Shown here piece after piece: positions 35,599 through 47,896 of a stretch of 64,000 nt of DNA. This DNA is from Stichopus chloronotus (taxonomy: Eukaryota > Echinodermata > Holothuroidea > Aspidochirotida > Stichopodidae): contig CM037850.1 of the NCBI GenBank assembly GCA_021234535.1, positions 18,347,088-18,411,087 on the forward strand, given 5' to 3'. The notes beneath the pieces are model-generated. The model ran no database searches and had not been told where the DNA came from. It saw only the letters and a program-made list of their open reading frames with translations. The stretch's first letter is position 1. Each line of letters starts with the position of its first letter. A program made the translations under genes and the position numbers.

Positions 35599-36939
35599 AG
35601 CAAACTGGCCTACTGTGGCGCGGTTTGAATAGAGGCTGACACTTCAGATTTCTCTAACAGTGAGATACTGTGCAGTGTTATCGGAGTTATAAAACTTGTC
35701 AGTAGGTGGGCCAGTAAGGAACACGAATAACGAAATAAGAGTGTGTCAGAATACCATTCCCACAGCAATACCTTCAACATAAGAAACAACATTCCGTATC
35801 GTGGTAGCGTCAACTATGAAAACACTCTCTTGACCCAAAAAATCCTGAACTCTTTGACAGCCAGAAGCAAGAAGATATATTTTATTACTCGGAGGGTTTT
35901 GGATGTTATTGTAAGATAAAAAGAGACGTGTGTTTGTAAATTTTGTACACATAAATATAAGTTGGCTCTGACCGTTAAAGGGCTACGCAGACAAGTACAC
36001 GGTAATTCAGTTCATCCATGTAGATTGGATTCATGTCATTTTTATATTATGTCAACATTTTAAAACTTTTTTTCAAAGTTGGTACCTGAGGTGAATTGAT
36101 ATTTGTTTATCCTGCTTTCGATATTGGTAGTCCACAAATATTTGAAAGACCGTCTTTTAATTTACAAAATACTTTTGATTTTTTTTTAATGGTGGCAGGT
36201 TGTCAATGCTAACCTTCCTGAGACATGACCACGAGCCTTTTCGCAATCTCTATTCTTACAAGGAATTGTGGGATACATGTAAGTTAGATAAACCGTCCTC
36301 ACTCTGCATAGCGTGAAAATACACACACTTTAAGACAAATTTATATCATTTTTTTTAGACGAAATAGGCTGTGCAGATGCTGTTCAAGACACAGACGTAG
36401 GTGCGAGTGTGGTTTTATCTTTCAACTTTGTGGATATGCACATGCGCAGTCGAAACAGCCAAAAAAAAAACTTATTCAATGTGGTCGTGTGTTCAACGCG
36501 TTCCGTTTCTCCCTCCTCCCTTTAAGTTTGAAACAAAGGATGGTCGTTAAAATCCCAACTCCAAAGGTTTTTTTGATTCTCAAAAAGGATTTCAACTGCA
36601 TATCGAGATTTCGTACATGGTTAAGACTGGAGTAAGATCTCGACATATCCTGAAATCTCTGTATCTCAATGTTACTTTTTTTTCTCCAGTCTTGCCTGCA
36701 TGTTCGTTATGAATCAAATACCTGCAGCATTTGGCATAAGTTGTATAACATACTACCGTACAAACTAGTGTCACAATGCACTTATTACGAATGTTCACAA
36801 ATATATCAAAGTTGACACCGGGTGACCTAAACACTGAGCAGGTGACTGCAGACTGACTTAAAGGCGAAAATGACACGCACCTAGAAAAGAATCGGCTTTA
36901 TTGAGAGGTTAACGAGTGAAATCCTGAATGATAATCCGT

Positions 36940-37410
36940 TGATATTGTGTTTTTATCTACTACTGTCCTTGAGATATAACCTTCCAAAGTTTGATAAAAA
37001 TACAAAACCGATGATGTGAAGGGTTGCATAGTGTCAGTATTTCTCTTGTTAGGCCTATGTTATCTCTCAATTACCGAATATCACATTGATAAGTGATATC
37101 ACTATTTTTGAAGAAGCCATGATCATATCCTTCGGAAATAAAGCCCACGGGACATATAAAAATGCCACTTGTCCTTGAAGAAAAAAGGTTTAGGTAAACC
37201 GAAGGATAGTATAGGGCATATCATATGAGTACGTAGTCCTTCCCTAAACGTCATAAATTTGCATATTTGGCTTATGTTTATTCATGATACAATTGTAGAA
37301 CACAAATTTATATGTCAATGGTCAATGCTTGATGGATGTTGATAAACCATTTTCCTATTTCCACAACATTTTCACGGTCAGTACCCCAAAATGTGTTTTT
37401 ATGTCACATG
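36940..37410. repeat. Dispersed segment shared with gene A last intron
   Basis: Matches about 4830-5320 in order: cttgttaggcct, cacattgataagtgatatc, gacatata, aaatttgcatat, tttattcatg and gtcacatgta. It lies about 3 kb after gene C, outside any recognised gene. Confidence 0.5.
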
Positions 37411-40400
37411 TACTTAAGGTACCATACCACCATCAGATTTTGTACATCTTTGATCACGTTTTTCATCATGTTTTCAGTCATCATCATTACTTTAATTACT
37501 TGGATGTTGAAGAGCACCAATGAAAACTCAAGATGATGTGAAAATCAGGACGACTGAAGGAGAGTTAGATTGTTTCAGAAAATCGAAGGTGTCATAGTGA
37601 TATTTGGGTCTGTGAGCCTTGTCAAGGGGGCGGAAGCACCTCTCAAAACTGTTACCCCTTTCGACTCAAAATCTGAATGGTCGACATACGGAAGTGTTAA
37701 AATATCATGATAGGCCTAGCAATTACCGATCACATGATATGTAGGAAATCCCTGATATGACGTACCTTTTATGCACCAGTGGCCCTCGTAGTTCTGTATT
37801 TTATTGTGTTAGTCAATGGAGAGAGTAATGGTGGTATGGTGCCTTAAATGTACAGTGCCTTCATGAATTATAGGCTAACCCATCAGAATTAGTTCATTCA
37901 CTTAAAATGTGTGTTCGAGGGAGTAGTCATTTTTTTTTGGGGGGGGGGGAGGCGGGGTGCGGACTGGGAGTAGGGTAGGGAGTAGGGTGGTTGAAGATCA
38001 AATCGCTGGTGGTTGTAAACATTTTCATTCCCCAGAGAGGAATATATTATTTAGACTGACTTACATTCATACGTTTATGACTAAGCTAACCCTTGCGAAA
38101 AACAATCCCCTATCCCCCCCCCCCCCAAATATATCAATATCATGGCTTACATTGCTTCCTGCGGTTTGCTTACATGTTTAAAAAATGAAGATAGTATAAA
38201 AAAGAAACACAACAATAACAACAACAACAAATACACACACTTTTTTTTAAAATTTAAACATTAGGGGGTATGTCGGTTACTTACCCTGTAATGACTCCTT
38301 CCCTGCAAGATGGGGGGGGGGGGGGTGAAACAGGTGACAACTCCGTTTTGAAGATATTGTTAACATATCTTTCGCAAATTTCGTGGAAGATGTACGAAAT
38401 GGATTAAACCTAATCTCAACTTATTTTGAGGTAAACCCCCTGCCCCCCCCCCCCCATTTATTCATTTAGCGGTCCTTCCCTCAGCCGCCGATTACCGTGC
38501 ATAGGAAACCGCTTCGAGGATGCGTTCTTTGAAGTAAGACTGAGTTACTGATTCACTATCAGACGTAAGAAGATAGCAGATATTTCAGACATAAGATTTT
38601 TTTTTCGTTTTAATTGTAAGGATAAGATCCTGCTAAATGAATGTACCCACAAAATATAGACGTGCATTTTCAATTTCAAGATTAACCAGATTAGGATTCT
38701 TGTTTCAATTTTACACCGCTTCACCTACCTGCCAAAAGAATGAAATTATGGTCACAATTACACAAGAAACAGCAGTCCTTGATTACAGCCTGGCCATAGT
38801 GTTTGAGCTTCCTTCGACTCAGAAATGAAGTTGCTTAGGTAACAGAACAAGGAAGTATTTTTTTCAGAAGTATATAATGATAGTATTGTAGGGTAAATAA
38901 AAATAAAAGAAAATTAAGAAAAATTACAGAGAGTAAAAAGTGATGATACACAAATATCGCTTGTGAATAACAAATGACGTACAGCTGTGTTATCACAACG
39001 CGTGTGCAGCCCGGACTATCAGTGTCAATTTGGTTTCAGTTTTATTATTACCCACGTTTCCCCAATTAGGGGTACTAATAAGGAAAGTATTTCAAAATGA
39101 CACCAATTCACTTTAGCAAAGAAATAAAATAAAAAAAAATGAAAGAAGAGGGAAAAAGAATAAGAAACACTATATGCAGTACAAAATCTGTTCACACGCA
39201 ACTGCAAGAGAATGCCAGCATGATACGTTGTACCTTGTAGAACTCTGGATTAATCACTAATGCATTTAAGAAGACTGCCCTCTCAGCAGCTGTCCATCGC
39301 TGAGCGTTAACAAGGCAATGAAGTACGGGCACATATTATGTTTTAACTCATTTTCTTTCCATTTTATTTTGTCAGTCATTCTGATATTACTTTGTATTGC
39401 ATATTTTACGATCTTACTTTGGATATGAATTTTACTTTCACATGTCGTAATGAGATCGAGCCGATCAAAATATTAATTCAGTAAATCTTAGCTCAAGATG
39501 CTCGATTGTATTTTTGATTCTGTATTCTGATGTATCCTTTTCATCTGATTTCAACTGATCAAGACGGTTCTGGATGTTAGGTAATTTATAAGAAAGTTAC
39601 ACTGTACAAATCAGAGGAGAACAAAAAGTCCCCCAGCCAAGAAAATCCCATTTCTCGAAATGATAAAAGTGAACAGATAAATAAAATATATGTATATACA
39701 TGGAACGCCATGATATCTTTCAGACACATGATACTGCTGCTTTTGGGATGGGGAACTGGAACAGGTAATTGACTTTAATTATGTGGACATTGCCTCCCAA
39801 AAGTGTAAATTCAAGTGTTCAAGTGTTTATAGTCAAGACTGACGATCTAAGTACTTCACGAAGCGACATTATACTCAGACTACCCGGTCACAATTCTATT
39901 GATCACGACTGAAGTCCTTACTGGAACTGAATGAGCTGGTTCACAAAATTTGAGATAATGTTGTCATATCTGTTGAGTATAACTCATATATTGATGATAA
40001 GTGATCAGACTAAGAGATTCTGAAGATCTGACACACAACTGGAGCCATTAGCAGAGCTGGGGGGGGGGGGGTAATTAAATGTTGAAATCACTTATTGAGA
40101 ATCTGTGACACTGTGTGACACCAGAAACTTTTACCACACAGTGCTCAGCATATAGGCATCTCCTGTTCATAAAAAAAATACACTTTCTCACATTTTCAAG
40201 GAAAGTAGGGATAGATACATGACTAATGAGGCTAATTATTAGTATTGGCATGCAAGGGTTTCTATAGGACATTTCAAAAAATGAGCAATTAGCCCCTTAA
40301 ATGAAGCTCTCAATGGACCTCTTGAATACTTAGCACTCGCTTCTCTCGTATTTTTAGAAGTGATGTCACTTAAAGTGACTTTATTGAAGGTAAATGTGAC

Positions 40401-43235
40401 GGCTTTGCTAAAATACTCAAAAAACATTTCCCATGCTAGATTACATTATATTTTGCCCACGGAAATGGCACCTTTCATGAAACATTCCCTCTTAAAGTCC
40501 GTCTGTTACATGTTCATCCTCTGGTTGAACATTGACACCCCAGGGAGAAAATTAGACACACTGCAGCCTTAACATCTTACAAAGTCATTTGAGGAGGCTT
40601 GTGCTCAATGGAGCATTTGCTTATTCATTATTTCTGCATTTTAGGCAGAATGAATGCCAAAACACTGGAGGACACAGATCAGGTGACAAGTTTGACATCT
40701 GATCTTACCCCACACCGCCTATGATGTGATGAGGTATTTATGTAGAAATTTTAAGAAGGACAGACACTGCATGCATGCCCCCTGCAATGCAGCCCAAGAA
40801 AACCCAGAAATTAAATTGACACAGCTGAACGAACTACTTTTTTGGAGAACGATGTTGTCATTGTCCATGTGGATCGTTACAGCATGAGGTGATAAAACTA
40901 ACCTAAGGCGATTAGGTTATGCAACAACTTTAAAGTCACTAAAATAAAGAAATAGTGAGGTTGGAGGGACTAACGAATTAATATTTCAATGTAGGGGATT
41001 CCTGATGTTAGAAATGGTCCTCCTTAAGTATTCTTCAAAATAGTGGTGTATTATAACCTAAAGTTCACTGATCAATTTTTAAATATCATTCGGTTTTTGG
41101 TCGTAATCCAGCTTTGAAGACAACCAGCACGACAATCACAAAGGAATAAAACTCTCAGTGAGAGTACCAAGTACTATTAAAATCGATTCAACCAAATGGA
41201 GAATATTTAACGGAATATGTACAAAATGGGCACAATCCCTATGTCTTCATATCGAATCTCACGGAAGTATTTGACAGCTATCTCACTGGTGGTCCATTTT
41301 GATTTTGCATTCTTGTGGTAATGTTGTTTCCTTATTTACCGCTTCATGAAACCAAAACTAATATAACATGAACGAACTTTATGGCCGAAGACTCAGCACC
41401 TACAACGTGATCTCTCTTTAATGTATTAATACTGTGAACATATTTAAGTGGCACTCATTTTCAAGAGTTGCGTGATGTTTTGTTCCCATATCGAAACGAA
41501 CTAGGATTTTAAAGGTAGGCTATTTTGGGTTGTCGCTGACTATCCAATTAAGGAAAGTGTCATAGCCATGGTGATACAAGGCAACTCTAGAACGATTTGT
41601 TAAAATTGTTGCAATAACAACTATCTTGGTATAAAACCTTAGATACATTACTATGTATCGTTTACTGAGCCCTGCTTAAATTTTTAAGTATGAATATCCT
41701 TTTCGTCATGGTCAAGTAGCTAAAAAGTATATATAAGTTTCCTAATTCTTTCGACATTTGTGGGCCAGTTGCGATAAGATTGAAAAGAAGACTTGGTGAG
41801 CGTTTCTGCATGGCATTATTATATTGTCTTAAATTCTTTGATAGGACATTCATGGAGCAATACTCCCTTCGTCCCCAAAGAGAAAAGAAAAGCCACCCCT
41901 CCTTCTGCAAGAGAACATAAGACCAGCATTTTGATATGCACAAATTTGGCATAACTTGAATTTCCTTCGAAGGTTATGCTCTTGCCTTTTGTTCATGAAT
42001 TAAGATAATTACATGGGATGAAATAGAGATATTAACGTTTTAGTCCATATCGTACTCACATCAACGAGAATACGACATTTTTCGTTATATACCACTTCGT
42101 ACTCAACTAGTCTTAAATTTACCAAAACGTTATGGTATATGAGAAATCCTTTTAGTGGAATCGTTACTTAATTGAATCCTCAACTGAATGGAAAAAAGTT
42201 TTATTAAAAGACGATACATTTATGACAAACGATAGGCAAGATTAGTGCTAGATTTGGGGTAAGCTACATATTGTATCAGTGTAGCGTCTCGGTGATTTTT
42301 TCGGTTTATAAAGCCGGATTAATCGCTGCCAGTTACGTACTAGTAGTTTGTATACGTCCGTCATTCCAAGGATTATTAGTACTTAATTAACTCATTGTTT
42401 CGTCTGTTAATCGAGTATATGTTCCCCCCTATATTGATATCGCGGAAGTTGCTTTTCAAAGGCAAGACTAACCTTTCACACCTGGTAACTTTCTCATTGT
42501 AACAAGAACGGTAATAGTACCTAGACAGAACGAAGTGACGGTTTTCGTGCAGTGTAGTATTGATAAAAATGGAAGTGATGATGCTCCTGATCATTTAATT
42601 TACATTAAACATAACGATTAATCGACATAAAACTTAAAAGTGAATCAGGTGCAACAGAGTGACCTAACAATGGTTAGACCTTTTTGAAACCCCTTCAGTT
42701 TCCATAGAAATCCAAAGAGGGCTCTTTAAACCTTGATGGCTTGAGTGCCTGCATGCAATGTGACTTTCAAATGAAGATGTTAGAAATTCATTTACTTTCA
42801 TATTCAAATGAAAAAATAATACTTAATTAGTAACTGAAAAAGTATCACGTTACTATAAAACGCTTAAATGTATATGCAATGGCAAAACACAAGTATCACT
42901 TTTCAGCTATTAGGGTTACAGATAAAAATATCAATTTGTCGTCGTTTCTTTACCGATGCTGATAGAGTTGTTTTATTCATAGTTTCTTTTTTATTTATTA
43001 GTCGCTGTACTTTCATATTCTAAAGCCAGATCTCAATCACCTACTAACTGACGTATGCAATATATTGGAAATGGGTCTATAGTGTTACTTGAATTGAGGA
43101 TAAGTGTGTGTAAAAGTACAAGTTAACTTTAATAGATCAAGTTTATTACAGAGCCGTGAGCTCATATTTGCCTGTCGACACTCGTTGATTTGTTGCTGAG
43201 ATCGAAGCCATTTACATGTGGATTAAACTGCCATC

Positions 43236-43611
43236 ATGTTGATCAGCGACCATCGCAACATTCCTAGAGGTAAGGGGAAGAAATGGCCTCTTCTGTTTTG
43301 GGTGATCTTAAAATTTCTGGGTCTTTACCAGCATCGCAGAGTAGTCACTGAGAGGAAATGTTTCTCTTGCCACATGAAAAAACTAACGAAACCTAACCGT
43401 CCAAGTAGGAGACGAGGCATAGCAATCGATGCCGAATTTGATTCCCTGATATTAGCCTATGAGCTAGACGATGGAGACTATGATGGTGGTGAAAGAAAAT
43501 GGCTGCTTAAGGAATGTAATAAGGATATGTTTGAGGAAAGCTGTTACGTTTGTGAAACTCTTTGGTGGAACTGCGACGGTTTACCTGAGAAATACACAGC
43601 AAAAGAAATCG
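43236..43611 (+). CDS. Membrane-protein gene exon 1
   Basis: ATG begins MLISDHRNIPRGKGKKWPLL. The donor is ATCG|gtaagt in phase 1. An internal AGAG|gtaagg after codon 11 is a possible alternative donor. Confidence 0.65.
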
Positions 43612-46600
43612 GTAAGTTACCATAGGTATGTAACCGTAAGAACTTGTTACACTCAGGGCCGGCGGATGCAAGATTTTTGTTTGGAGATGTACTTTGTTCC
43701 TTGTAAGAGATTGTCTTCCATCTTGAGCATTTAAATAAAAAATAGTGTTGTGTGGTAGGTCAATATGGTGAACGAGGTTCTAAACCAAAACCGTGACGAG
43801 AAGAGCAAGTGAGCATTGGCGGAGTTAGCAGTTTCAACCAGAAGGGACGAAAATGGGTTTCAAGGAGTTGTATAGTAGAAATACCCACTGCTCTTCGAAG
43901 ATATTGGAAAAGGGTGTGGGGGAGGTGTGAGCTCCAGCAAACCTGTCTAAGCGGAGCTGCTGGCTGGATGTTACAAGAAAATAGCCCTTCAAACTCCTCA
44001 AATGGCCGAAAACGGCCATTCCTGCGTGTTATCAGTTGCAATATCCACAATAAATCTTGAAATAGCGATCTCGCGTTTGCAAATTTCTCACAATTTAATG
44101 AGAACAAAAGTAAATCTATGGAAATTATGATACACTGACGTCAAATGGGTCTAGATGATACAAGGATCATAAACTACGCATCCTCTTTCATATATTCATG
44201 GAACACTTGGCGAATATTTGGGAGATCAAAGTATCTTTAGTCCCACACTTTTTTTTCGTTTGGCCCAGTTTTGTCACAGTGATCGTTTGTATTTGGTCAA
44301 GAGAATCGAAATGCGCCTCCAGGATGTAACTAGATTTTCTTCCCTAGTAGGCCTGGGACATGGATGAGGGAACATCAACGAGCGTGATGCAGTAGCATTC
44401 TTCTGTTACATCGGCCCACCCAGAAGTTTTGACAAAGGGTGAAATGAGAATTGTTTGAAGACTATCTAAGGGACTATCTCAGCATCGGATGGAACTGGGG
44501 GAGCGTAACACACACGAAAAAAAAAAAAATGCCTAGATTGCCCGCCCGGAAAATCGCTCTTTACAGGCTCAGAAAGTAAGCTTCAGGAAATGGTTCTGTC
44601 AGTATTTTCTTGGATGGAAAATTTAATTTTTATTGTGCATTTTCTTCTGTTAGCTGTAAACGTCTGATAAAATTCTCACATTTCATGATGATCACTGGTC
44701 CTTTTCTGAATTTTGAAAGTTGTCAACAGACATCATCATTTCCTGGAAGCGAAGGACCCTGAAATGACTGAACTTGCACTTTCTTTACATTCTCTTTCAA
44801 TTGCCTTCGCCATTCTGATCTGTTTCTATCTTTTCCCTCTTTTGTGAAATGCTGTAGAGGGTGCCGGTGATCCATTTGAGGGGGTTGGATGGGTTAACCT
44901 TCCTCACCCCGACCTTATGGTATTTCCGCCACTGATGTCTGCCATATTTGGCCTAATATGTTGCATCAGTCTAACAATCATAAGTTGGTATCATAAGATG
45001 ATCACCGCTTTAAAAGATTCGCAGTGAATCACCCAACCAGCTGAATAGTCTTCAAGTGTGTCTGAAGTTGCAACTTTGCTCTACGCCCCGAGGCCATGTT
45101 AAGCTTTGATGGACATCAAGTGGCCATTCAGCCGAAGCTGTTTAAATTTAATTGACTGTAAATTGACTGAAAAAGACAGGTTTCTACGGCTCTTTTAAAA
45201 GGAGGATAGGTTTTTGTAACAAACATCCTACGTAACATTTTACGCGTTCTTCCTCCATATCGACAATGATTTTATCTTCTTAACAGGTTTGTGCTAAAAA
45301 ATGATCTCCCAATGGCAAATTCTGCCAACGAGTGCCTCAGTGGAAAGACAAACCGTTATTTTTGTTTATTTTTTTATCTTGATTTCCCTTAGATAATATT
45401 CACGAGTATGTCTTTTATCCCTATCAATACCTTCAATAAGGAAATGTTGTTTGTTCAAAGGTCATCAACGTTTACCTTAAGTCTGCAAGTTAACGGTGGA
45501 GACCTTCAACTGACATTCCATCTTCAAAACCATTGGGAGGCATAAAACAAAAATGAATATTATCCAGGGACGTCAAGATAAAAGTTCAGAAATTAACTCT
45601 GTTTTTCTATCTACTGGGCACTTTCTGACAAATGTTTCCAAGTGTACTATATTATTTAACACAACCCTGTTAAAAAGATATGATTACATCAGATTTGGAG
45701 AAAGAAAGAGCAAAAGGTTATGCACAATGTCAAAACTATCTGTCCTCTCTTAAAAGTTACCTGAACAACGACCTTGCATTTTGATTCAAAGTCAATATTG
45801 AAGATAAGCTTAAAAGTCCATTTAATTTGGTGCATCATTTGACTTTTTTTCCTTAACCAAATGTGATTTAGTGTACCTAACAGACCAATTACAAAAGAAA
45901 GCTTGCATACTCATCTGTGAAACAAGTAGTGTTTACGGTTGGTAAGTTACTCGGCTGGAAGCGATTCCTCTTTCAGAATGAGGTATATGACACGAAATGT
46001 AGAAGCATTACTACGGTACACTGACGCGGTCCTGGGGGAGAGGTCTAAAGGGAAGAGGTCTAAGGGAAGGGGTACCCCTTATGTAAGATATATGTGAGGT
46101 TTTATAGGGGCAAACAGTTGTTGCAGCACATCAGCAAAAACATATTTAGAATACAGTAGGTTAGAGATCCTACATCCAAAAAGATATGTAATGGAGACAT
46201 GCAAGGTGATGTGTAGGTATAGGCATGAAACTATTCTTGGCTCGGAGTTTTAGGGGGTGAGGGAGGGGAATTTATGGTGCATTTCATTGGCTCCAGCGTT
46301 TTTACAGAGGGGATCCCACCCCACTTGCTCATCTGCAATAGTGTATTAACAACCAGTGGTCACCTCTAGCTTTTTATTTAATTTTTTTTTTGCTTGTACT
46401 AACTTTTTGTTTGGTTTAATTGCAGGCGTTCAAGGTTGGTGTCATAAAGGAAGCAGCACATTGTCAACAGTGTGGCTCCTTCTTGGTGTGACCCTGATAG
46501 TATTCGACGTCTGCTCGTTCTTTCCAAGACTCTTCGCTAAACCGGAAAAGGTTCTGCACCTCCTTGTCATGCTTTCTTTGAGGGGTTTGCTGACGGTTCC

Positions 46601-47806
46601 TCCGATTCTGCTTTTGTGTTCCAAATTCCGAAGTTATTTCAAATCCGGAGTTCCCAAGCTCAGCTGGGCAACTAGTCTCAACGTCAGATTTCTTATTAAA
46701 AGAGGGCAGATCCTAAACCTTTCAAACAGAGGTTAGTGTATTCTAATTTTACTGTTTATAACATTTCATGTTTTCAAGTGAAACGTATTCACCTTAAATT
46801 AGGTCATTTTGAAGAAAAATACTTGTGGGTCAGTATAGTACTAAAGGTCTTCAACAGGTATCCGTTGCCACGCACACGAAGCGCTTAAGATGAATTTCTC
46901 GAAATTAGCCTATGGTATGTACGATGATCGTAAAATCGTAATTTTCAGTACCACATGAAATTAAATATTGTCCATTACCCTAATAGTATTCATATGCTAT
47001 GTGTTTTGTTGCAATGACTGACCTATTACATTGTAACTTTTTATTTTACAGGTATACCTGGGAAATGTTTCCTGCTCCTTTGTGTATGTTTACCTGTACT
47101 AAGTGCTTTATACAGGTCCTTCATATTTTTGTATCTTGGTGATTGCGGCTTTACGGTTACAAAGGGATTACAGTCGTTTGTTGGTGTCGTTTTCATGCTT
47201 TTGTTGGGCCTGTTCGTTTACATCCTCTATTTCATCCGGGTCTCTTTCCAATGCCACCTGACCCTTCTGCTTGGTTTCATCAGAGAGCTTGAATGCGACA
47301 TCAGAATGTGCAAAAGTGCAATTTTTGAGGTCGCTGCTGATTTTAATTGCTACAGACGCCTCTGCGGTTTGTTTACAATAACGATGGTTCCCACGACTTT
47401 TTTAGCGATTGTAGCTAACCTGACGTTGGATTACATGGTCAATGGAACATGCGTAATGAAAGATGAAAGAAGCGCCTCAATTCAGTATCATCTCATGATT
47501 CTCTCCTGGACTGAAATTATCTTAGCTTTCCTGATGTACACTTTTGCGTTAGGTGGTTTTCAGGTCCAATACATCTGGGATAACTTCATCTCAAATCTGC
47601 TGCTAATGGCATCAAACCAGTCGAACACATTGTGGAAAGACCTATTACTTGAAGCAGAATATTTGTTGAAAGGTTCTTATCTTTTAATTATTACTATTTT
47701 TGGTACAGTCACCGGTATTTACATGGGTTTTCATTTCACGGATCAAAACGTTGCATTTCTGACTGCAGCATGCAATGGTACATATAGCAATTACAAATGT
47801 TTTTAG
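43236..47806 (+). CDS. Polytopic (about seven-span) membrane protein of unrecognised family
   Basis: Three exons join in phase 1: 43236-43611, 46426-46731 and 47052-47806, giving 478 aa. An in-frame TAA lies 12 bases before the ATG. Residues 1-125 are mostly soluble, basic then acidic, with a Cys cluster (CYVCETLWWNC) and one short hydrophobic stretch near residue 20. Membrane segments then follow: LSTVWLLLGVTLIVFDV, the LLVMLSLRGLLTVPPILLL stretch, CFLLLCVCLPVLSALY, FVGVVFMLLLGLFVYILYF, LFTITMVPTTFLAIVANLTL, ILSWTEIILAFLMYTFALGG and YLLIITIFGTVTGIYMGF. The C-terminus has an N-glycosylation site (NGT) and a Cys. With seven spans and an outside C-terminus, the N-terminus would be inside. That is the topology of gustatory-receptor-like (GRL) proteins, a possibility only. 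No rhodopsin-type DRY or NPxxY motif was seen. AATAAA lies at 47891. Confidence 0.65.
44858..45027 (+). CDS. Possible alternative terminal exon with one membrane span
   Basis: The acceptor tgctgtag is followed, in the phase offered by exon 1, by EGAGDPFEGVGWVNLPHPDL, a hydrophobic segment (PPLMSAIFGLICCISLTIIS) and WYHKMITALKDSQ, then TGA. Joined to exon 1 it would make a single-span protein of about 181 aa. It could instead be a cassette with a weak gtgaat donor, or a chance match. Confidence 0.4.
46426..46731 (+). CDS. Membrane-protein gene exon 2
   Basis: This 306-nt exon lies between ttaattgcag and gttagt, phase 1 on both sides. It encodes two membrane segments separated by FFPRLFAKPEKVLH and ends with a basic stretch (FLIKRGQILNLSNRG). 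Confidence 0.7.
47052..47806 (+). CDS. Membrane-protein gene exon 3 (last)
   Basis: The acceptor attttacag is followed by IPGKCFLLLCVCLPVLSALY. Five membrane segments follow, and the frame closes with TAG after SNYKCF. This is the longest hydrophobic reading frame in the window (about 250 codons). Confidence 0.8.
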
Positions 47807-47890
47807 CCGTTTTGTATATGCAGAGCATGAAGTATGATGTCAAAACAACGCTAGCTGTTGCCGAGTGGTTAAGTTAGTAGCATTTCAAGG

Positions 47891-47896
47891 AATAAA
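47891..47896 (+). terminator. Possible polyadenylation signal of the membrane-protein gene
   Basis: AATAAA lies 85 bases after the TAG stop codon, a usual distance. Confidence 0.4.

Larger units (their letters stand above)
34702..43235. other. Gene-poor region between gene C and the membrane-protein gene
   Basis: No gene supported. It contains the 96-bp satellite, a segment shared with gene A's last intron (36940-37410), and C or G runs at about 37939, 38114, 38312, 38443 and 40059. A mini-exon-like sequence at 39729-39765 could encode a short hydrophobic start (MILLLLGWGTGT) before a gtaatt donor, but nothing follows it. Confidence 0.5.
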
